From positions 1-35,464 of the forward strand of contig NZ_CALPCQ010000019.1 in assembly GCF_943193025.1 (NCBI RefSeq): a DNA stretch of 35,464 nucleotides, read 5' to 3'. The stretch's first letter is position 1, and each line of letters begins with the position of its first letter. Of this stretch, positions 20,423 through 27,566 are shown piece by piece. The position numbers and the translations under genes are program-made. The notes under the pieces were generated by a model that saw only the letters and a program-made list of their open reading frames with translations, was not told where the DNA came from and did not search any database. Origin of the DNA: Lactobacillus agrestimuris. Lineage in GTDB: Bacteria; Bacillota; Bacilli; Lactobacillales; Lactobacillaceae.

Positions 20423-21088
20423 TTAACGATAAATTAGTTCACCCTGATCAACAATTGTATCAGCAGTCAGCTTAATATCCTCTGAATCATAAATCATTTC
20501 TTGCGTATTTGCAGCAAACTTTTGATGCCAATCCGTCTTAAGATGGGCTTCATAAGCTGCTTTATCTTCGAAAATTTCAAGAATTCTCCATTCATTTTCG
20601 ATATCAAACATATTACCTGCAACTACTCCTTTGAAACCATCTTCATTAACAAGAGCATTTTCCATTTCAGATTGGAGCTCATCACCGAACTTCTCAAGGT
20701 ATTGATCAACCAAGGTAATCTTTCTCATTACAACATAATGATGATTCTTACCAGTAATCTTAAGTGGCTTTTCTTTGGTCAAAATAAGTTGCGGTGTTAA
20801 TTCAAACATATCGCGTTCTTTGATAACTTCTTTCGCAATGGTTGCATAGTGCGCAAATTGCGGTGAACCAGCATGAATCTTGTAACTTTTCTCATCCTTG
20901 TAGCATTCGATAACATAATTGCTTACGCCATCTGGATCATCATGTGTCGCAGCCATAAAAAGCGTACCCGGTTCATCTTTAATCGAAGTCGTCATGTTTC
21001 GTACGCCCTCTTCTTCAAATTTATCTTTATCTTTTTCATCAATTGTTAAATGATAAAAACGTAAAATTGGTGCATCTTCTAATCTCAT
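20423..21088 (-). CDS. Tandem ABM-domain protein (antibiotic biosynthesis monooxygenase-like)
   Basis: A 221-residue cytosolic protein made of two ABM-like ferredoxin folds (about 8-105 and 118-220), each ending in the typical pattern of a Trp/Tyr strand followed by a helix with His (SPQFAHYA; DWHQKFAANTQ). Single ABM domains act as dimers, as cofactor-free oxygenases, heme-degrading enzymes or quinol monooxygenases; a fused pair can form one such unit. No heme ligand can be assigned with confidence. It starts 10 bp after the amidohydrolase stop codon, so the two are co-transcribed and may act on the same small aromatic or quinone substrate. The ribosome binding site is modest (AGGGGT). Confidence 0.75.
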   Translation of the reverse strand: MRLEDAPILRFYHLTIDEKDKDKFEEEGVRNMTTSIKDEPGTLFMAATHDDPDGVSNYVIECYKDEKSYKIHAGSPQFAHYATIAKEVIKERDMFELTPQLILTKEKPLKITGKNHHYVVMRKITLVDQYLEKFGDELQSEMENALVNEDGFKGVVAGNMFDIENEWRILEIFEDKAAYEAHLKTDWHQKFAANTQEMIYDSEDIKLTADTIVDQGELIYR

Positions 21089-21098
21089 TTATTTACCC

Positions 21099-22007
21099 CT
21101 AATCTTCAATCATATGTTGGTAATTTGTAACGAAAATTTTGTGATCATATAAATCTGAAATATCAAGATTTTCAATCGCATCTGAAACAATCTTGTCAGC
21201 CCCTGATGGCATAACTGCAAATGGTGCATCGGTTCCAAAAAGCACATGATTAATGCCAAAGTAATCAATTGCTAATTGCAAAGCTGGCGTATTACCTAAA
21301 ATTGCAGTATCAACATAGAAATTCTTGAACATTTCTGCATGCTCTTTATCAAGAATATGGTTAATTCGTCCACTGAAAAATGGTACCATCGCACCTGCAT
21401 GGTGAACTAAGACCTTTAAGTTTGGATAATCCTTGAAAATATCACTTTGAACGATTTGAAGCATTGCCTGTGATAATTCATATTCCCATGAAAATACTAA
21501 ATTATTATCGGGTTTACGTTTATCAAATACTGGATGTAGCCAAAGTGGGATATTCAATTCTGCGGCCTTAGCAAAAATAGGCAAAAATTCAGGCATAGCA
21601 ATGCTTTTACCAAGATGTCGGGTGAAGATTTGTGCTCCAACCAAATGATTATCTTTGCTAATTTCTTCCATAATCTTGAGTGATTCTGGAACATTATTTA
21701 AGGCTAACATCCCTACACCAGCCTCAAATTTGTCGGGATGCATTTCAACGATTTCAGATAATTCTTGGTTAGCCTCACGAGCGATCTCTGCAGCCTGCGA
21801 ACCAGCAACATAATCTTCAGGATTAATATTGGCAAACGAAATAACTTGCTTAGTTTTTTTATCCGGCCATTTTTCAAGACGCTCATCTAAATCAGTTAAA
21901 GTATTTATGTTAATAAATGGTGCTTCCTGAGGAATATTAGGATCAATGTCTAGCATAGTTTGATAAAATTTTGGCGTAATTATATGCGCAAAAGAATCGA
22001 TTTTCAT
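21099..22007 (-). CDS. Amidohydrolase-family protein (ACMSD-like TIM barrel)
   Basis: A 302-residue protein of the metal-dependent hydrolase/decarboxylase group related to ACMSD and 4-oxalomesaconate-type enzymes. Likely metal or catalytic residues are His158 (LWLHPV), His202-His203 (VLVHHAG) and Asp260 (FGTDAP). The N-terminal metal motif normally reads D-x-H-x-H; here it is D4-S-F6-A-H8, so the first His is Phe. That suggests altered metal binding or a changed reaction. The start at 22007 is chosen because GGAGAGGAGA precedes it; a longer frame reaches 22070 but has no such site. First gene of a two-gene operon with the ABM protein. Confidence 0.8.
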   Translation of the reverse strand: MKIDSFAHIITPKFYQTMLDIDPNIPQEAPFININTLTDLDERLEKWPDKKTKQVISFANINPEDYVAGSQAAEIAREANQELSEIVEMHPDKFEAGVGMLALNNVPESLKIMEEISKDNHLVGAQIFTRHLGKSIAMPEFLPIFAKAAELNIPLWLHPVFDKRKPDNNLVFSWEYELSQAMLQIVQSDIFKDYPNLKVLVHHAGAMVPFFSGRINHILDKEHAEMFKNFYVDTAILGNTPALQLAIDYFGINHVLFGTDAPFAVMPSGADKIVSDAIENLDISDLYDHKIFVTNYQHMIED

Positions 22008-22049
22008 ATTAGTCGTCTCCTCTCCGGCTATAAGTTTCTTTGTTTTTAT

Positions 22050-22089
22050 TATATAAAAATAACAGTCCAAGATTAAGCAAAATGGACTG
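22050..22089 (-). terminator. Terminator of the GNAT gene
   Basis: TGGACTG/CAGTCCA arms (22083-22089 and 22063-22069) are followed on the minus strand by TTATTTTTAT. This separates the acetyltransferase from the amidohydrolase operon. Confidence 0.65.
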
Positions 22090-22119
22090 CAAATTTTTTA
22101 CTGTATTTTTATTTCTTTC

Positions 22120-22638
22120 CTATAAATTTAATTCATACGCCAAACGATCTGGATCTGCGGGCTCATCATCTACCCGGATTATTCCACGATACTCAAAGCC
22201 ATTATGTTGAGCCAAAGTTTGCATTGGAACATTTAACTTATGAGTATCAACTCGAAAGTTCCTAATTCCTTTTGCATATTTTAAGGTCAGAATATTTGAA
22301 ATAAAAAGCTTGGCTAGACCATGACCTTGGTAGTTAGAGCTGAAGCAAATACGATGAATCGTTGAATATTCATCCTTTTCATTCTTCCAACTACCATTAA
22401 TTTCATTGTAGTTTGGGTCGATTCCGTCAATCACTGCCGCATAAGCCGCAACTTGATCCCCTACTACAAAAACGTATCCTACATTATTCTTTAAATCAGT
22501 TTGAATTGTCTCTTCATTAGGATAGCCATTTTGCCATTGCGTGCTACCGGATTCTTTTAAAAATTGCTTCGCTTCATCAATTATTGACATAATATTTTTT
22601 ATATCATTTTTATTTGCTAAACGCATGTATTTTTGCAT
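22120..22638 (-). CDS. GNAT-family N-acetyltransferase
   Basis: A 172-residue acetyl-CoA-dependent acetyltransferase. The acetyl-CoA pyrophosphate loop is at YQGHGLAK (103-110, Q-x-x-G-x-A type), preceded by the beta-4 strand IHRICFSS. The C-terminus FEYRGIIRV is typical of the RimI/YjaB-like subgroup. Substrate unknown; it could be an amine, an amino acid or a protein N-terminus. AGGAAGAGG lies upstream of the ATG. It follows the broken Nudix gene in the same direction, about 75 bp away, and ends at its own terminator. Confidence 0.85.
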   Translation of the reverse strand: MQKYMRLANKNDIKNIMSIIDEAKQFLKESGSTQWQNGYPNEETIQTDLKNNVGYVFVVGDQVAAYAAVIDGIDPNYNEINGSWKNEKDEYSTIHRICFSSNYQGHGLAKLFISNILTLKYAKGIRNFRVDTHKLNVPMQTLAQHNGFEYRGIIRVDDEPADPDRLAYELNL

Positions 22639-22712
22639 AACTTTTACCTCTTCCTACATATTTTGTCTTATCTATAAAATCGTATCATGCAGTTCATTTT
22701 CTATTCCAGCCA

Positions 22713-23134
22713 TTAAATCTCAATCTCCCGAAAATCAGTCTTTGCAAGTTCTGCAACAAGTGGAGCATCGGCTGGCGCCCAATTTAATTCGCTAACTTTA
22801 GATGCGGGGAGCCATTCGATTTTGCTATGAGCAACCAAGTCAAGATTATGCGTGAGAAGTTTAGCGTAAAACACCGTCAATTAACAATTCCGAAGTCGTA
22901 TTCATATCTAACAGTTTCACCAAGTTGTGGTCCAATCTTCACTTCATCATGAAATTCTTCTTTAAGCTCACGTTTAGCCGCTTCTTGTGGCGTTTCGCCC
23001 TTTTCAATTTTTCCGCCTGGGAATTCCCACATCCCGCCAACGAGACGATCCGCATCCCTCTTGCCTGCCAAAACTTCATTCTTCTTTTGATCAATAATCG
23101 CCACGCCAGCGACTCTGATAATTTTCTTCGTCAT
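22713..23134 (-). pseudogene. Nudix (MutT-like) hydrolase, frameshifted
   Basis: The first 85 codons encode a Nudix domain start: RVAGVAIIDQKKNEVLAGKR, then the Nudix box GGKIEKGETPQEAAKRELKEE. The reading then hits TGA at 22877-22879. A second frame continues at once (VFYAKLLTHNLDLVAHSKIEW) to a normal Nudix C-terminus that stops at 22713. Adding one T in the AATTGACG stretch near 22879-22882 rejoins both parts (GIVN-LT-VFYAKLL), so a single-base deletion, or a sequencing error, broke the gene. In the box, the Gly after REUXEEX is replaced by His. The product would have been an oxidised-nucleotide or similar diphosphatase of about 140 residues. AGGAG precedes the ATG. Confidence 0.85.
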
Positions 23135-23250
23135 AATATTTGCTCCTATGAGAATTAGATAAGTTTATTTTACTCTAGACAACGGCAATAAAAAATATGT
23201 TTCAACTATACTTAAATCCAATATATCGGATGAAAAATAATGAAGCGTAA

Positions 23251-23282
23251 TAAAAGACCCAAAAGTGTCTAACTTTTGGGCC
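23251..23282 (-). terminator. Terminator of the 68-residue gene
   Basis: CCCAAAAGT (23258-23266) pairs with ACTTTTGGG (23272-23280). TTTTATT follows on the minus strand. Confidence 0.8.
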
Positions 23283-23312
23283 TCACTTCATTTGCTAAGT
23301 TTTGTCTTTTGT

Positions 23313-23519
23313 TTATTGTTTCTTTTGAGTTACTAAATTATACGAGCAGACATTCTTGTCAACACTATGGTTGGAAGGTCCAACATAATAAGTTGGCTTG
23401 TGACTCTTAATTTTATCATTGTCTACTCCATTTGTAATTGTCAAAACATAGTCGCTAGTAGCTTGACTAATTTTCCATTCTAAATCTGAAATCTTGATAG
23501 TTCTCGATTTGAACTTCAT
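23313..23519 (-). CDS. Hypothetical 68-residue protein
   Basis: A short, polar, soluble protein with no signal peptide or membrane helix, and one Cys near the C-terminus (NVCSYNL). The pattern of alternating strands (SRTIKISDLEWKISQATSDY, VLTIT) suggests a small beta-rich fold. I do not recognise it. It is a real gene by its signals: AAGGAGA 10 bp before the ATG, and a clear terminator about 30 bp after the stop codon. It stands alone between the Nudix pseudogene and the FMN oxidoreductase. Confidence 0.6.
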   Translation of the reverse strand: MKFKSRTIKISDLEWKISQATSDYVLTITNGVDNDKIKSHKPTYYVGPSNHSVDKNVCSYNLVTQKKQ

Positions 23520-23630
23520 TTTCTCTACTCTCCTTTATTCAATTTTTACTCTGTTACAATATTAGAATATCAAAAATATATACAAATTAATAGTAGAGAA
23601 AGAAAAATACTCAAACTGTAGTTATTTATA

Positions 23631-24605
23631 CTATTTAGTTCCTTCATTCAATCGATCAACGATATTTGCGGCCGGTTCAATCTTATTTGTAAATGAAACT
23701 CCAAGACCTGTGCCAGTGAATCCTTTACTCAAATCTCCCATTACATCCCCATAGTAAAGTCCCATAAACTTATGAGCTGCTTCATAAATTTCTTCAGCCG
23801 ACTTTCCTTTTTCTTCCATCTCTTTTAACCTATCAGGTAACTCACCATGTAGTGTTCGGAAGAATCTTGGTACTGCGTTAAAGCTTTCTAAGTCAAAAAT
23901 TGTGCTTTTACACATTAGCTCTTTAATATTATTAGCAATTGCGGCTTCCTCAGCGACCAAAAATGCTGTTCCAACATAAACTGCTTGAGCACCTAATGCA
24001 AAAGCTGCTCTAACTTGACGAGGATCTGCAATTCCTCCGGCCGCAAAGACTGGTGTGTCACCTGCCATATCTACCATTACAGGAAGAATATCCATCAAAC
24101 CTAAATAAGTAGGTTCCCCACCAGCTTCAAAGCCGGTTGCGCCAATCACATCAACACCAGCGGCCAAAGCTTTTTCAGTATCTTCAACGGTATTGTGGTT
24201 TGGTCGATAAATCACTTTAATATTTTTACTATGGAATAAATCTACCCATTCTTTTGATGGAGATTGATTGAAACCTCCCACCATCACGATTGGGACATGT
24301 TCTTCAACCACTAACTTAAACATTTCATAAGCTGATTTGTCCTCTTCTGGTTGATCTTTTGTAATTAAAATTTGTACAGCGAATGGATTAGCAGTAACAT
24401 CTTTTACTTCTTTAATGGCTAAACGCATTTTTTCAGTTGCTGATAATTTTTGCTCAGGCTCATTATCCAAAATTGGGTTAACTCCAAATATTCCCAAACC
24501 TCCAGCTTTGGAAACAGCCGCTACTAATTTTGCATTAATCATTGAATGCATAGGTGCTTGAATAATTGGTTTTTCGATTCCTAAAATTTCAGTTAACTTA
24601 TTCAT
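23631..24605 (-). CDS. FMN-dependent oxidoreductase of the nitronate monooxygenase/FabK fold
   Basis: A 324-residue TIM-barrel flavoprotein. Family marks: PIIQAPMHSM at 13-22, SKAGGLGIFG at 32-41, the phosphate-binding FAAGGIADPRQV (187-198) and GTAFL (212-216). Nitronate monooxygenases and FabK carry EAGGH; here residues 160-164 read EAGGE, so the usual catalytic His is Glu. The enzyme may therefore be neither a true nitronate oxygenase nor FabK. The frame extends up to 24629, but GAGG is well spaced only for the ATG at 24605. It diverges from an HxlR regulator, which probably senses its substrate or a related electrophile. Confidence 0.82.
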   Translation of the reverse strand: MNKLTEILGIEKPIIQAPMHSMINAKLVAAVSKAGGLGIFGVNPILDNEPEQKLSATEKMRLAIKEVKDVTANPFAVQILITKDQPEEDKSAYEMFKLVVEEHVPIVMVGGFNQSPSKEWVDLFHSKNIKVIYRPNHNTVEDTEKALAAGVDVIGATGFEAGGEPTYLGLMDILPVMVDMAGDTPVFAAGGIADPRQVRAAFALGAQAVYVGTAFLVAEEAAIANNIKELMCKSTIFDLESFNAVPRFFRTLHGELPDRLKEMEEKGKSAEEIYEAAHKFMGLYYGDVMGDLSKGFTGTGLGVSFTNKIEPAANIVDRLNEGTK

Positions 24606-24653
24606 ACTCATCAACCTCATAATATACATGACATCTTATTTATCTTTGGCTTC

Positions 24654-24682
24654 ATCATAATCTGTTATGATAGAAATTGTAA
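24654..24682 (-). promoter_or_regulatory. Promoter of the FMN oxidoreductase
   Basis: Minus strand: TTACAA (plus 24677-24682), a 17-bp spacer and TATGAT (plus 24654-24659). Confidence 0.65.
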
Positions 24683-24684
24683 GA

Positions 24685-24702
24685 ACTGTAATTTTATACA
24701 GT
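24685..24702. promoter_or_regulatory. Candidate HxlR operator
   Basis: ACTGTA-N6-TACAGT is a perfect inverted repeat. It sits immediately upstream of the oxidoreductase -35 and overlaps the likely promoter of the regulator gene. Its position fits a divergent operator for the HxlR-type protein. Confidence 0.55.
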
Positions 24703-24725
24703 ACCCTTTTCAATGAGGTGATTTT

Positions 24726-25106
24726 ATGAGTTTTAAATGTCTTGATGATGTTAGTTCAACTTGGATTTCGAATAATTTAGATGAAATTGGCGTTTTATAC
24801 ACTATTGATCTTTTAAGGGGAAAATGGAAAGGCTACATTATTAAAAAATTAGCAAAAGAAAATCAAAGCTATAGTCAGCTGAAACATTCACTTGAAACGA
24901 TAACTGAAAGTGCACTGGCTAAGAAGTTAAAGGAATTGCAAGAGGACGGCATTATTGCTAAAAAAATCTACCACACTAAACCGCTAAAGACAGAATACTT
25001 CTTAACTGATAAAGGTAAGGATCTTAGTAAGATATTAGATGAAATGCAACTTTTTGGTAAACAGTATAGCTCGATTGTGAGGGATGCATTTAATAAATAT
25101 AGGTAG
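24726..25106 (+). CDS. HxlR-family transcriptional regulator
   Basis: A 126-residue winged-helix protein. The family pattern is clear: DLLRGKWKGYIIKKLAKE at about 28-45, the recognition region ITESALAKKLKELQEDGII, and the wing TEYFLTDKGKDLSKIL. HxlR proteins bind DNA as dimers and often respond to aldehydes, quinones or disulfide stress through Cys residues; here the only Cys is Cys5. GAGGTG precedes the ATG. It diverges from the FMN oxidoreductase, with a palindrome between, so that gene is its likely target. Confidence 0.88.
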   Translation: MSFKCLDDVSSTWISNNLDEIGVLYTIDLLRGKWKGYIIKKLAKENQSYSQLKHSLETITESALAKKLKELQEDGIIAKKIYHTKPLKTEYFLTDKGKDLSKILDEMQLFGKQYSSIVRDAFNKYR

Positions 25107-25162
25107 GTTAGACATAATTAAATTTGCTAATCAATGTTTTAGCAATAACTTTTATTCTTATG

Positions 25163-25189
25163 AAAAAAGCATCCCTTTTGTAGGGATGC
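25163..25189 (-). terminator. Terminator of the nuclease operon
   Basis: GCATCCCT (25169-25176) pairs with AGGGATGC (25182-25189), followed by TTTTTTC on the minus strand, 10 bp after the nuclease stop codon. Confidence 0.9.
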
Positions 25190-25198
25190 CCAATTTTA

Positions 25199-26044
25199 TT
25201 ATGCTACCTTACTTGTTCCGTTAGAGTAGTTCAACTTCACTCCTGGCTGAACATTAAAAATGTAAACATTGAAGTGAACCTCATTAGAACCGGTTGATTG
25301 ACCTTCCATTTCTACTCCACGAGCAAGTAGCTCATTACCTCTAAATACTGGAGTCACACGATATCTTACATAATGCGAACTACTTTCCTTAACATAATCT
25401 GCCACTTCATTTTCATAACGAAGCATATCAGGATCATTAAGCTGACGAGTTCCTGTCATCAAGTTCTTGATATTGTTGTTCTGTCCAGTCAATTGATAAC
25501 CGATCAAGTGACAACGGTTGTAGAGCCATCCACCAGCAATTCGCTTATTATGCCAACCAGTTGGATCAACATGAAGTGGTTCCCGTTTAGAAGTTGGCAT
25601 TAAGTTTTTGTTCAAAAGCGCATTAGCAGCTGTAACGCGGTTTAAGCCATCCAAGTCACCATAACTTTGCCATGAACCATCGCTTGTACTAAGGTCAGAT
25701 TTTGAAAAGCTTGGATTATTATTGTTAACAACAATCACGTTATTACCAGAATAATTTAGACTAGCTAACTTTGCCTCACTCACTGACTCAACATGATTAC
25801 TTGTGTATTTACTGAGTTGTTTGTGAAGTTTAGCAATTTTCTTATCTAGATTTTCAATCTTTTCTTCAGTATTTTTGTTTTCAGCTTCAATTTTCTTTGC
25901 CTTAGTTTGATCAGACTTATCATATTTGATTACTGTCTTAATCTTAGCAATCACTGGTTGAACAGTATCAGTTGCACAAGCTATTCCGCCTAATGAAGCG
26001 GCAATCATGATAGTTGAAAGGATTTTTTTGACATTTTTCTTCAT
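25199..26044 (-). CDS. DNA/RNA non-specific endonuclease, EndA-like, secreted or membrane-anchored
   Basis: A 281-residue beta-beta-alpha-metal nuclease. It has an N-terminal export segment (about 8-25), a coiled coil (about 44-80) and then the nuclease domain (about 95-275). The catalytic motif, D-R-G-H in pneumococcal EndA, is N176-R-C-H179 here, a variant I recall from lactobacillal members; His179 is the general base. The following QNNNIKNLMTGTRQLN supplies the Asn metal ligand. Such enzymes cut DNA outside the cell, for nutrition or for DNA uptake. Its ATG overlaps the stop codon of the previous gene (TAATG), so it is translationally coupled to the two sunset-type-domain proteins upstream. 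Confidence 0.88.
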   Translation of the reverse strand: MKKNVKKILSTIMIAASLGGIACATDTVQPVIAKIKTVIKYDKSDQTKAKKIEAENKNTEEKIENLDKKIAKLHKQLSKYTSNHVESVSEAKLASLNYSGNNVIVVNNNNPSFSKSDLSTSDGSWQSYGDLDGLNRVTAANALLNKNLMPTSKREPLHVDPTGWHNKRIAGGWLYNRCHLIGYQLTGQNNNIKNLMTGTRQLNDPDMLRYENEVADYVKESSSHYVRYRVTPVFRGNELLARGVEMEGQSTGSNEVHFNVYIFNVQPGVKLNYSNGTSKVA

Positions 26045-26691
26045 TATCTTTTTGCCTTTCTGTATCCTGCAGCAATTGCTTCTTGTTCACTATTAAAGTA
26101 AACAGCATTTGATGAGTTCATTCTGTAGCCAGCCTGACCAGGAACATGATAAATCTTGGAATTAACATTTCCAACAATCTTGCCAGTTTCTGCAGTATTC
26201 ATGTCACCATGATTACCAGCACCTTCACCATGACTAGTCGCTTTTCTAGTTGAATGACTAGCCGCTTCATTTGCACGCGTCTCTTTTTCGCGTGCTTTTT
26301 CTTCACGCTTAAGTTCGGCCTGATGTTGCTTTTCCTTCTCTTCTTCTGAGGAAAGTTGAGCAGAAAGTTTATCGTATTCTTCCTGTTTTTTCTTTTCTTC
26401 AGCAGTCAAAGACTTTTGCTTGACCTTCGCTCTTACAAGTTCCTTACTTCCCACCTTCTTAATTACATAATGAACTTGCGGTGCTTGTGAGCTTGGCTCT
26501 TCTTCATCAGGAAGACTATTTCCCCATGCACCGAATAAAACAAATAAAATTGCAATTGTGCTAATACTAGACCAGAGAATCTTATGATGATTATTCTTGA
26601 ACACATAATTCTTAAGTAAATAATATGGTCCAAGATAATACCAAAAGAGAATCCAAAGAATTACTTTTACAGTTTTAGGTAGATTGTTCAT
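26044..26691 (-). CDS. Membrane protein with coiled coil and C-terminal sunset-type domain
   Basis: A 215-residue protein with two N-terminal membrane helices (about 8-28 and 37-56), a Lys/Glu-rich coiled coil (about 90-145), a Ser/Gly/His linker, and a C-terminal domain of about 45 residues starting at KIVGNVNSKIYHVPG. That last domain matches the sunset-type fold found appended to DNA-entry nucleases (I-x-G-N-x-x-S-x-I-Y-H, then a Ala/Gly-rich helix). The layout suggests a wall-facing stalk that presents the domain. It lies 3 bp after the gene at 26695 and overlaps the nuclease start, which points to one functional unit, perhaps holding or feeding DNA to the nuclease. Confidence 0.78.
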   Translation of the reverse strand: MNNLPKTVKVILWILFWYYLGPYYLLKNYVFKNNHHKILWSSISTIAILFVLFGAWGNSLPDEEEPSSQAPQVHYVIKKVGSKELVRAKVKQKSLTAEEKKKQEEYDKLSAQLSSEEEKEKQHQAELKREEKAREKETRANEAASHSTRKATSHGEGAGNHGDMNTAETGKIVGNVNSKIYHVPGQAGYRMNSSNAVYFNSEQEAIAAGYRKAKR

Positions 26692-26694
26692 AAA

Positions 26695-27003
26695 TTACCT
26701 CTTGGATTCACGGTAGCCTGCTGCTTTTGCGGCAGCGATACTCTTGAAAATCACTACATTACCGCGATTCATACGGTAACTGCGACCACGTTTTCTCACA
26801 TGGAAAATCCTAGAACGACGATTACCAACAATTTCATAACTACTAGTCCAGACCTTAGTTCTGTCTTTGCTTCTGCTGTATCTAGCTCTGCGAGAAGCTT
26901 CTACAACCTGCGTATTTGAAACTGCAGTTGTTTGAGCTAAAGGTGCGGCTACACCAATAAGCATTAAAACTGCGGCAATTAAATTCAAAGTCTTTTTCTT
27001 CAT
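26695..27003 (-). CDS. Small secreted basic protein with sunset-type domain
   Basis: A 102-residue exported protein. The signal peptide ends at about residue 36 (VVEA-S). The mature part is strongly basic (RRARYSRSKDRTK) and ends in a domain that parallels the C-terminus of the next gene (EIVGNRRSRIFHVRKRGRSY; AAAKAAGYRESKR versus EAIAAGYRKAKR). High Arg/Lys content suits binding to DNA or teichoic acid; that is inferred. First gene of the nuclease operon, with GGGAGAAG before the ATG and a TATAAG-type -10 about 45 bp upstream. Confidence 0.75.
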   Translation of the reverse strand: MKKKTLNLIAAVLMLIGVAAPLAQTTAVSNTQVVEASRRARYSRSKDRTKVWTSSYEIVGNRRSRIFHVRKRGRSYRMNRGNVVIFKSIAAAKAAGYRESKR

Positions 27004-27119
27004 TTATATCTTCTCCCACTTTTTTAAATTACCTACTAATCTTATAATAGATACAGTTTAATGTCTGCGATTTGTAGACAATTATTTTCATTTTGTACAA
27101 AAATACTAAAAATTTGATT

Positions 27120-27304
27120 GACTAGCCTTTAAGGAAAAGAAAAAAGGTCATCTTGCGGCTCACTATATAACTACTATCCTTTTTTACTAGCTAAGTGTTA
27201 CTAGAGGATTATTAATAAGTAATTCCATTTCTTATTACCATTACCTAAAACATCAGCTTACATTCGAGCTTCTATGTAAAGCTCAAGAATCATAATAAAT
27301 AAAA
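27120..27304. other. Gene-free stretch in the 27004-27826 intergenic region
   Basis: No ORF with a ribosome binding site was found on either strand here. It contains a long-loop AAAAAAGG/CCTTTTTT inverted repeat (27146-27187 area), a 6-bp GAGCTT/AAGCTC hairpin (about 27266-27285) and the first copy of an imperfect direct repeat (27281-27308). The rest of the intergenic region is described in separate entries. Confidence 0.4.
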
Positions 27305-27328
27305 AATAGTCGTCCGAAGACGACTATT
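27296..27328 (-). terminator. Strong minus-strand terminator without an assigned gene
   Basis: AATAGTCGTC (27305-27314) pairs with GACGACTATT (27319-27328) around a 4-base loop, followed by TTTTTTATT on the minus strand. No minus-strand gene feeds it, so it either ends a small RNA from the AT-rich promoter region near 27390 or is a relic. Confidence 0.65.
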
Positions 27329-27370
27329 CCGTATTGAGTTACTAAAGGAGCTTTTCTACTAGCTTAAGAA

Positions 27371-27399
27371 TTTACTTTTTAACATGCTATAATTATAAA
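27371..27399 (+). promoter_or_regulatory. Promoter of sRNA candidate 1
   Basis: TGCTATAAT (27385-27393) is an extended -10. Alternatively TTTACT (27371-27376), a 17-bp spacer and TATAAA (27394-27399) could be used. Both place the start near 27400. Confidence 0.6.
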
Positions 27400-27401
27400 T
27401 A

Positions 27402-27496
27402 GGATAAAGAATAGGTGCTCGATAAGCATGCATCTAAGAGCTAATCAGCCAATTAGTTCACAGAATCGTGGACGGTCATTATGACCGTCTTTTTTG
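27402..27496 (+). ncRNA. Candidate small RNA 1, about 95 nt
   Basis: A well-formed promoter is followed within about 70 bp by a strong terminator (GACGGTCAT/ATGACCGTC, 27471-27489, then CTTTTTT), leaving room only for a small RNA. Between them are a TGCT-CGATA-AGCA hairpin, a GAGCTAAT/ATTAGTTC hairpin (27438-27459) and a competing TTCAC/GTGGA pairing (27457-27472), which would allow two alternative folds. An 18-codon ORF (27428-27484, MHLRANQPISSQNRGRSL) runs into the terminator but has only a poor ribosome binding site. Function unknown; it could be a regulatory RNA or the RNA part of a small toxin-antitoxin locus. Confidence 0.55.
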
Positions 27497-27566
27497 TTAA
27501 CGGTGCTCATTAATCATAATAAATAAAAATACATCATTGGACATATTTTGGTAAAAATTATATGCA

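Larger units (their letters stand above)
27281..27531. repeat. Pair of imperfect direct repeats flanking an sRNA candidate
   Basis: 27281-27308 and 27505-27531 share GCTCA, a short variable part and then AATCATAATAAATAAAAA. They bracket the minus-strand terminator at 27305 and the sRNA candidate at 27400, so the segment between may have been inserted or duplicated. Confidence 0.45.

Noticed and set aside
25199-27003. The nuclease operon as an anti-phage or toxin-delivery system
   Set aside because: The nuclease is exported and EndA-like, and the partners are secreted or membrane proteins. There is no immunity protein, so a DNA-use role is simpler.
27428-27484. The 18-codon ORF in sRNA candidate 1 as a protein gene
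   Set aside because: Its ribosome site is poor and the frame runs into the terminator stem, so it is mentioned only under the RNA.
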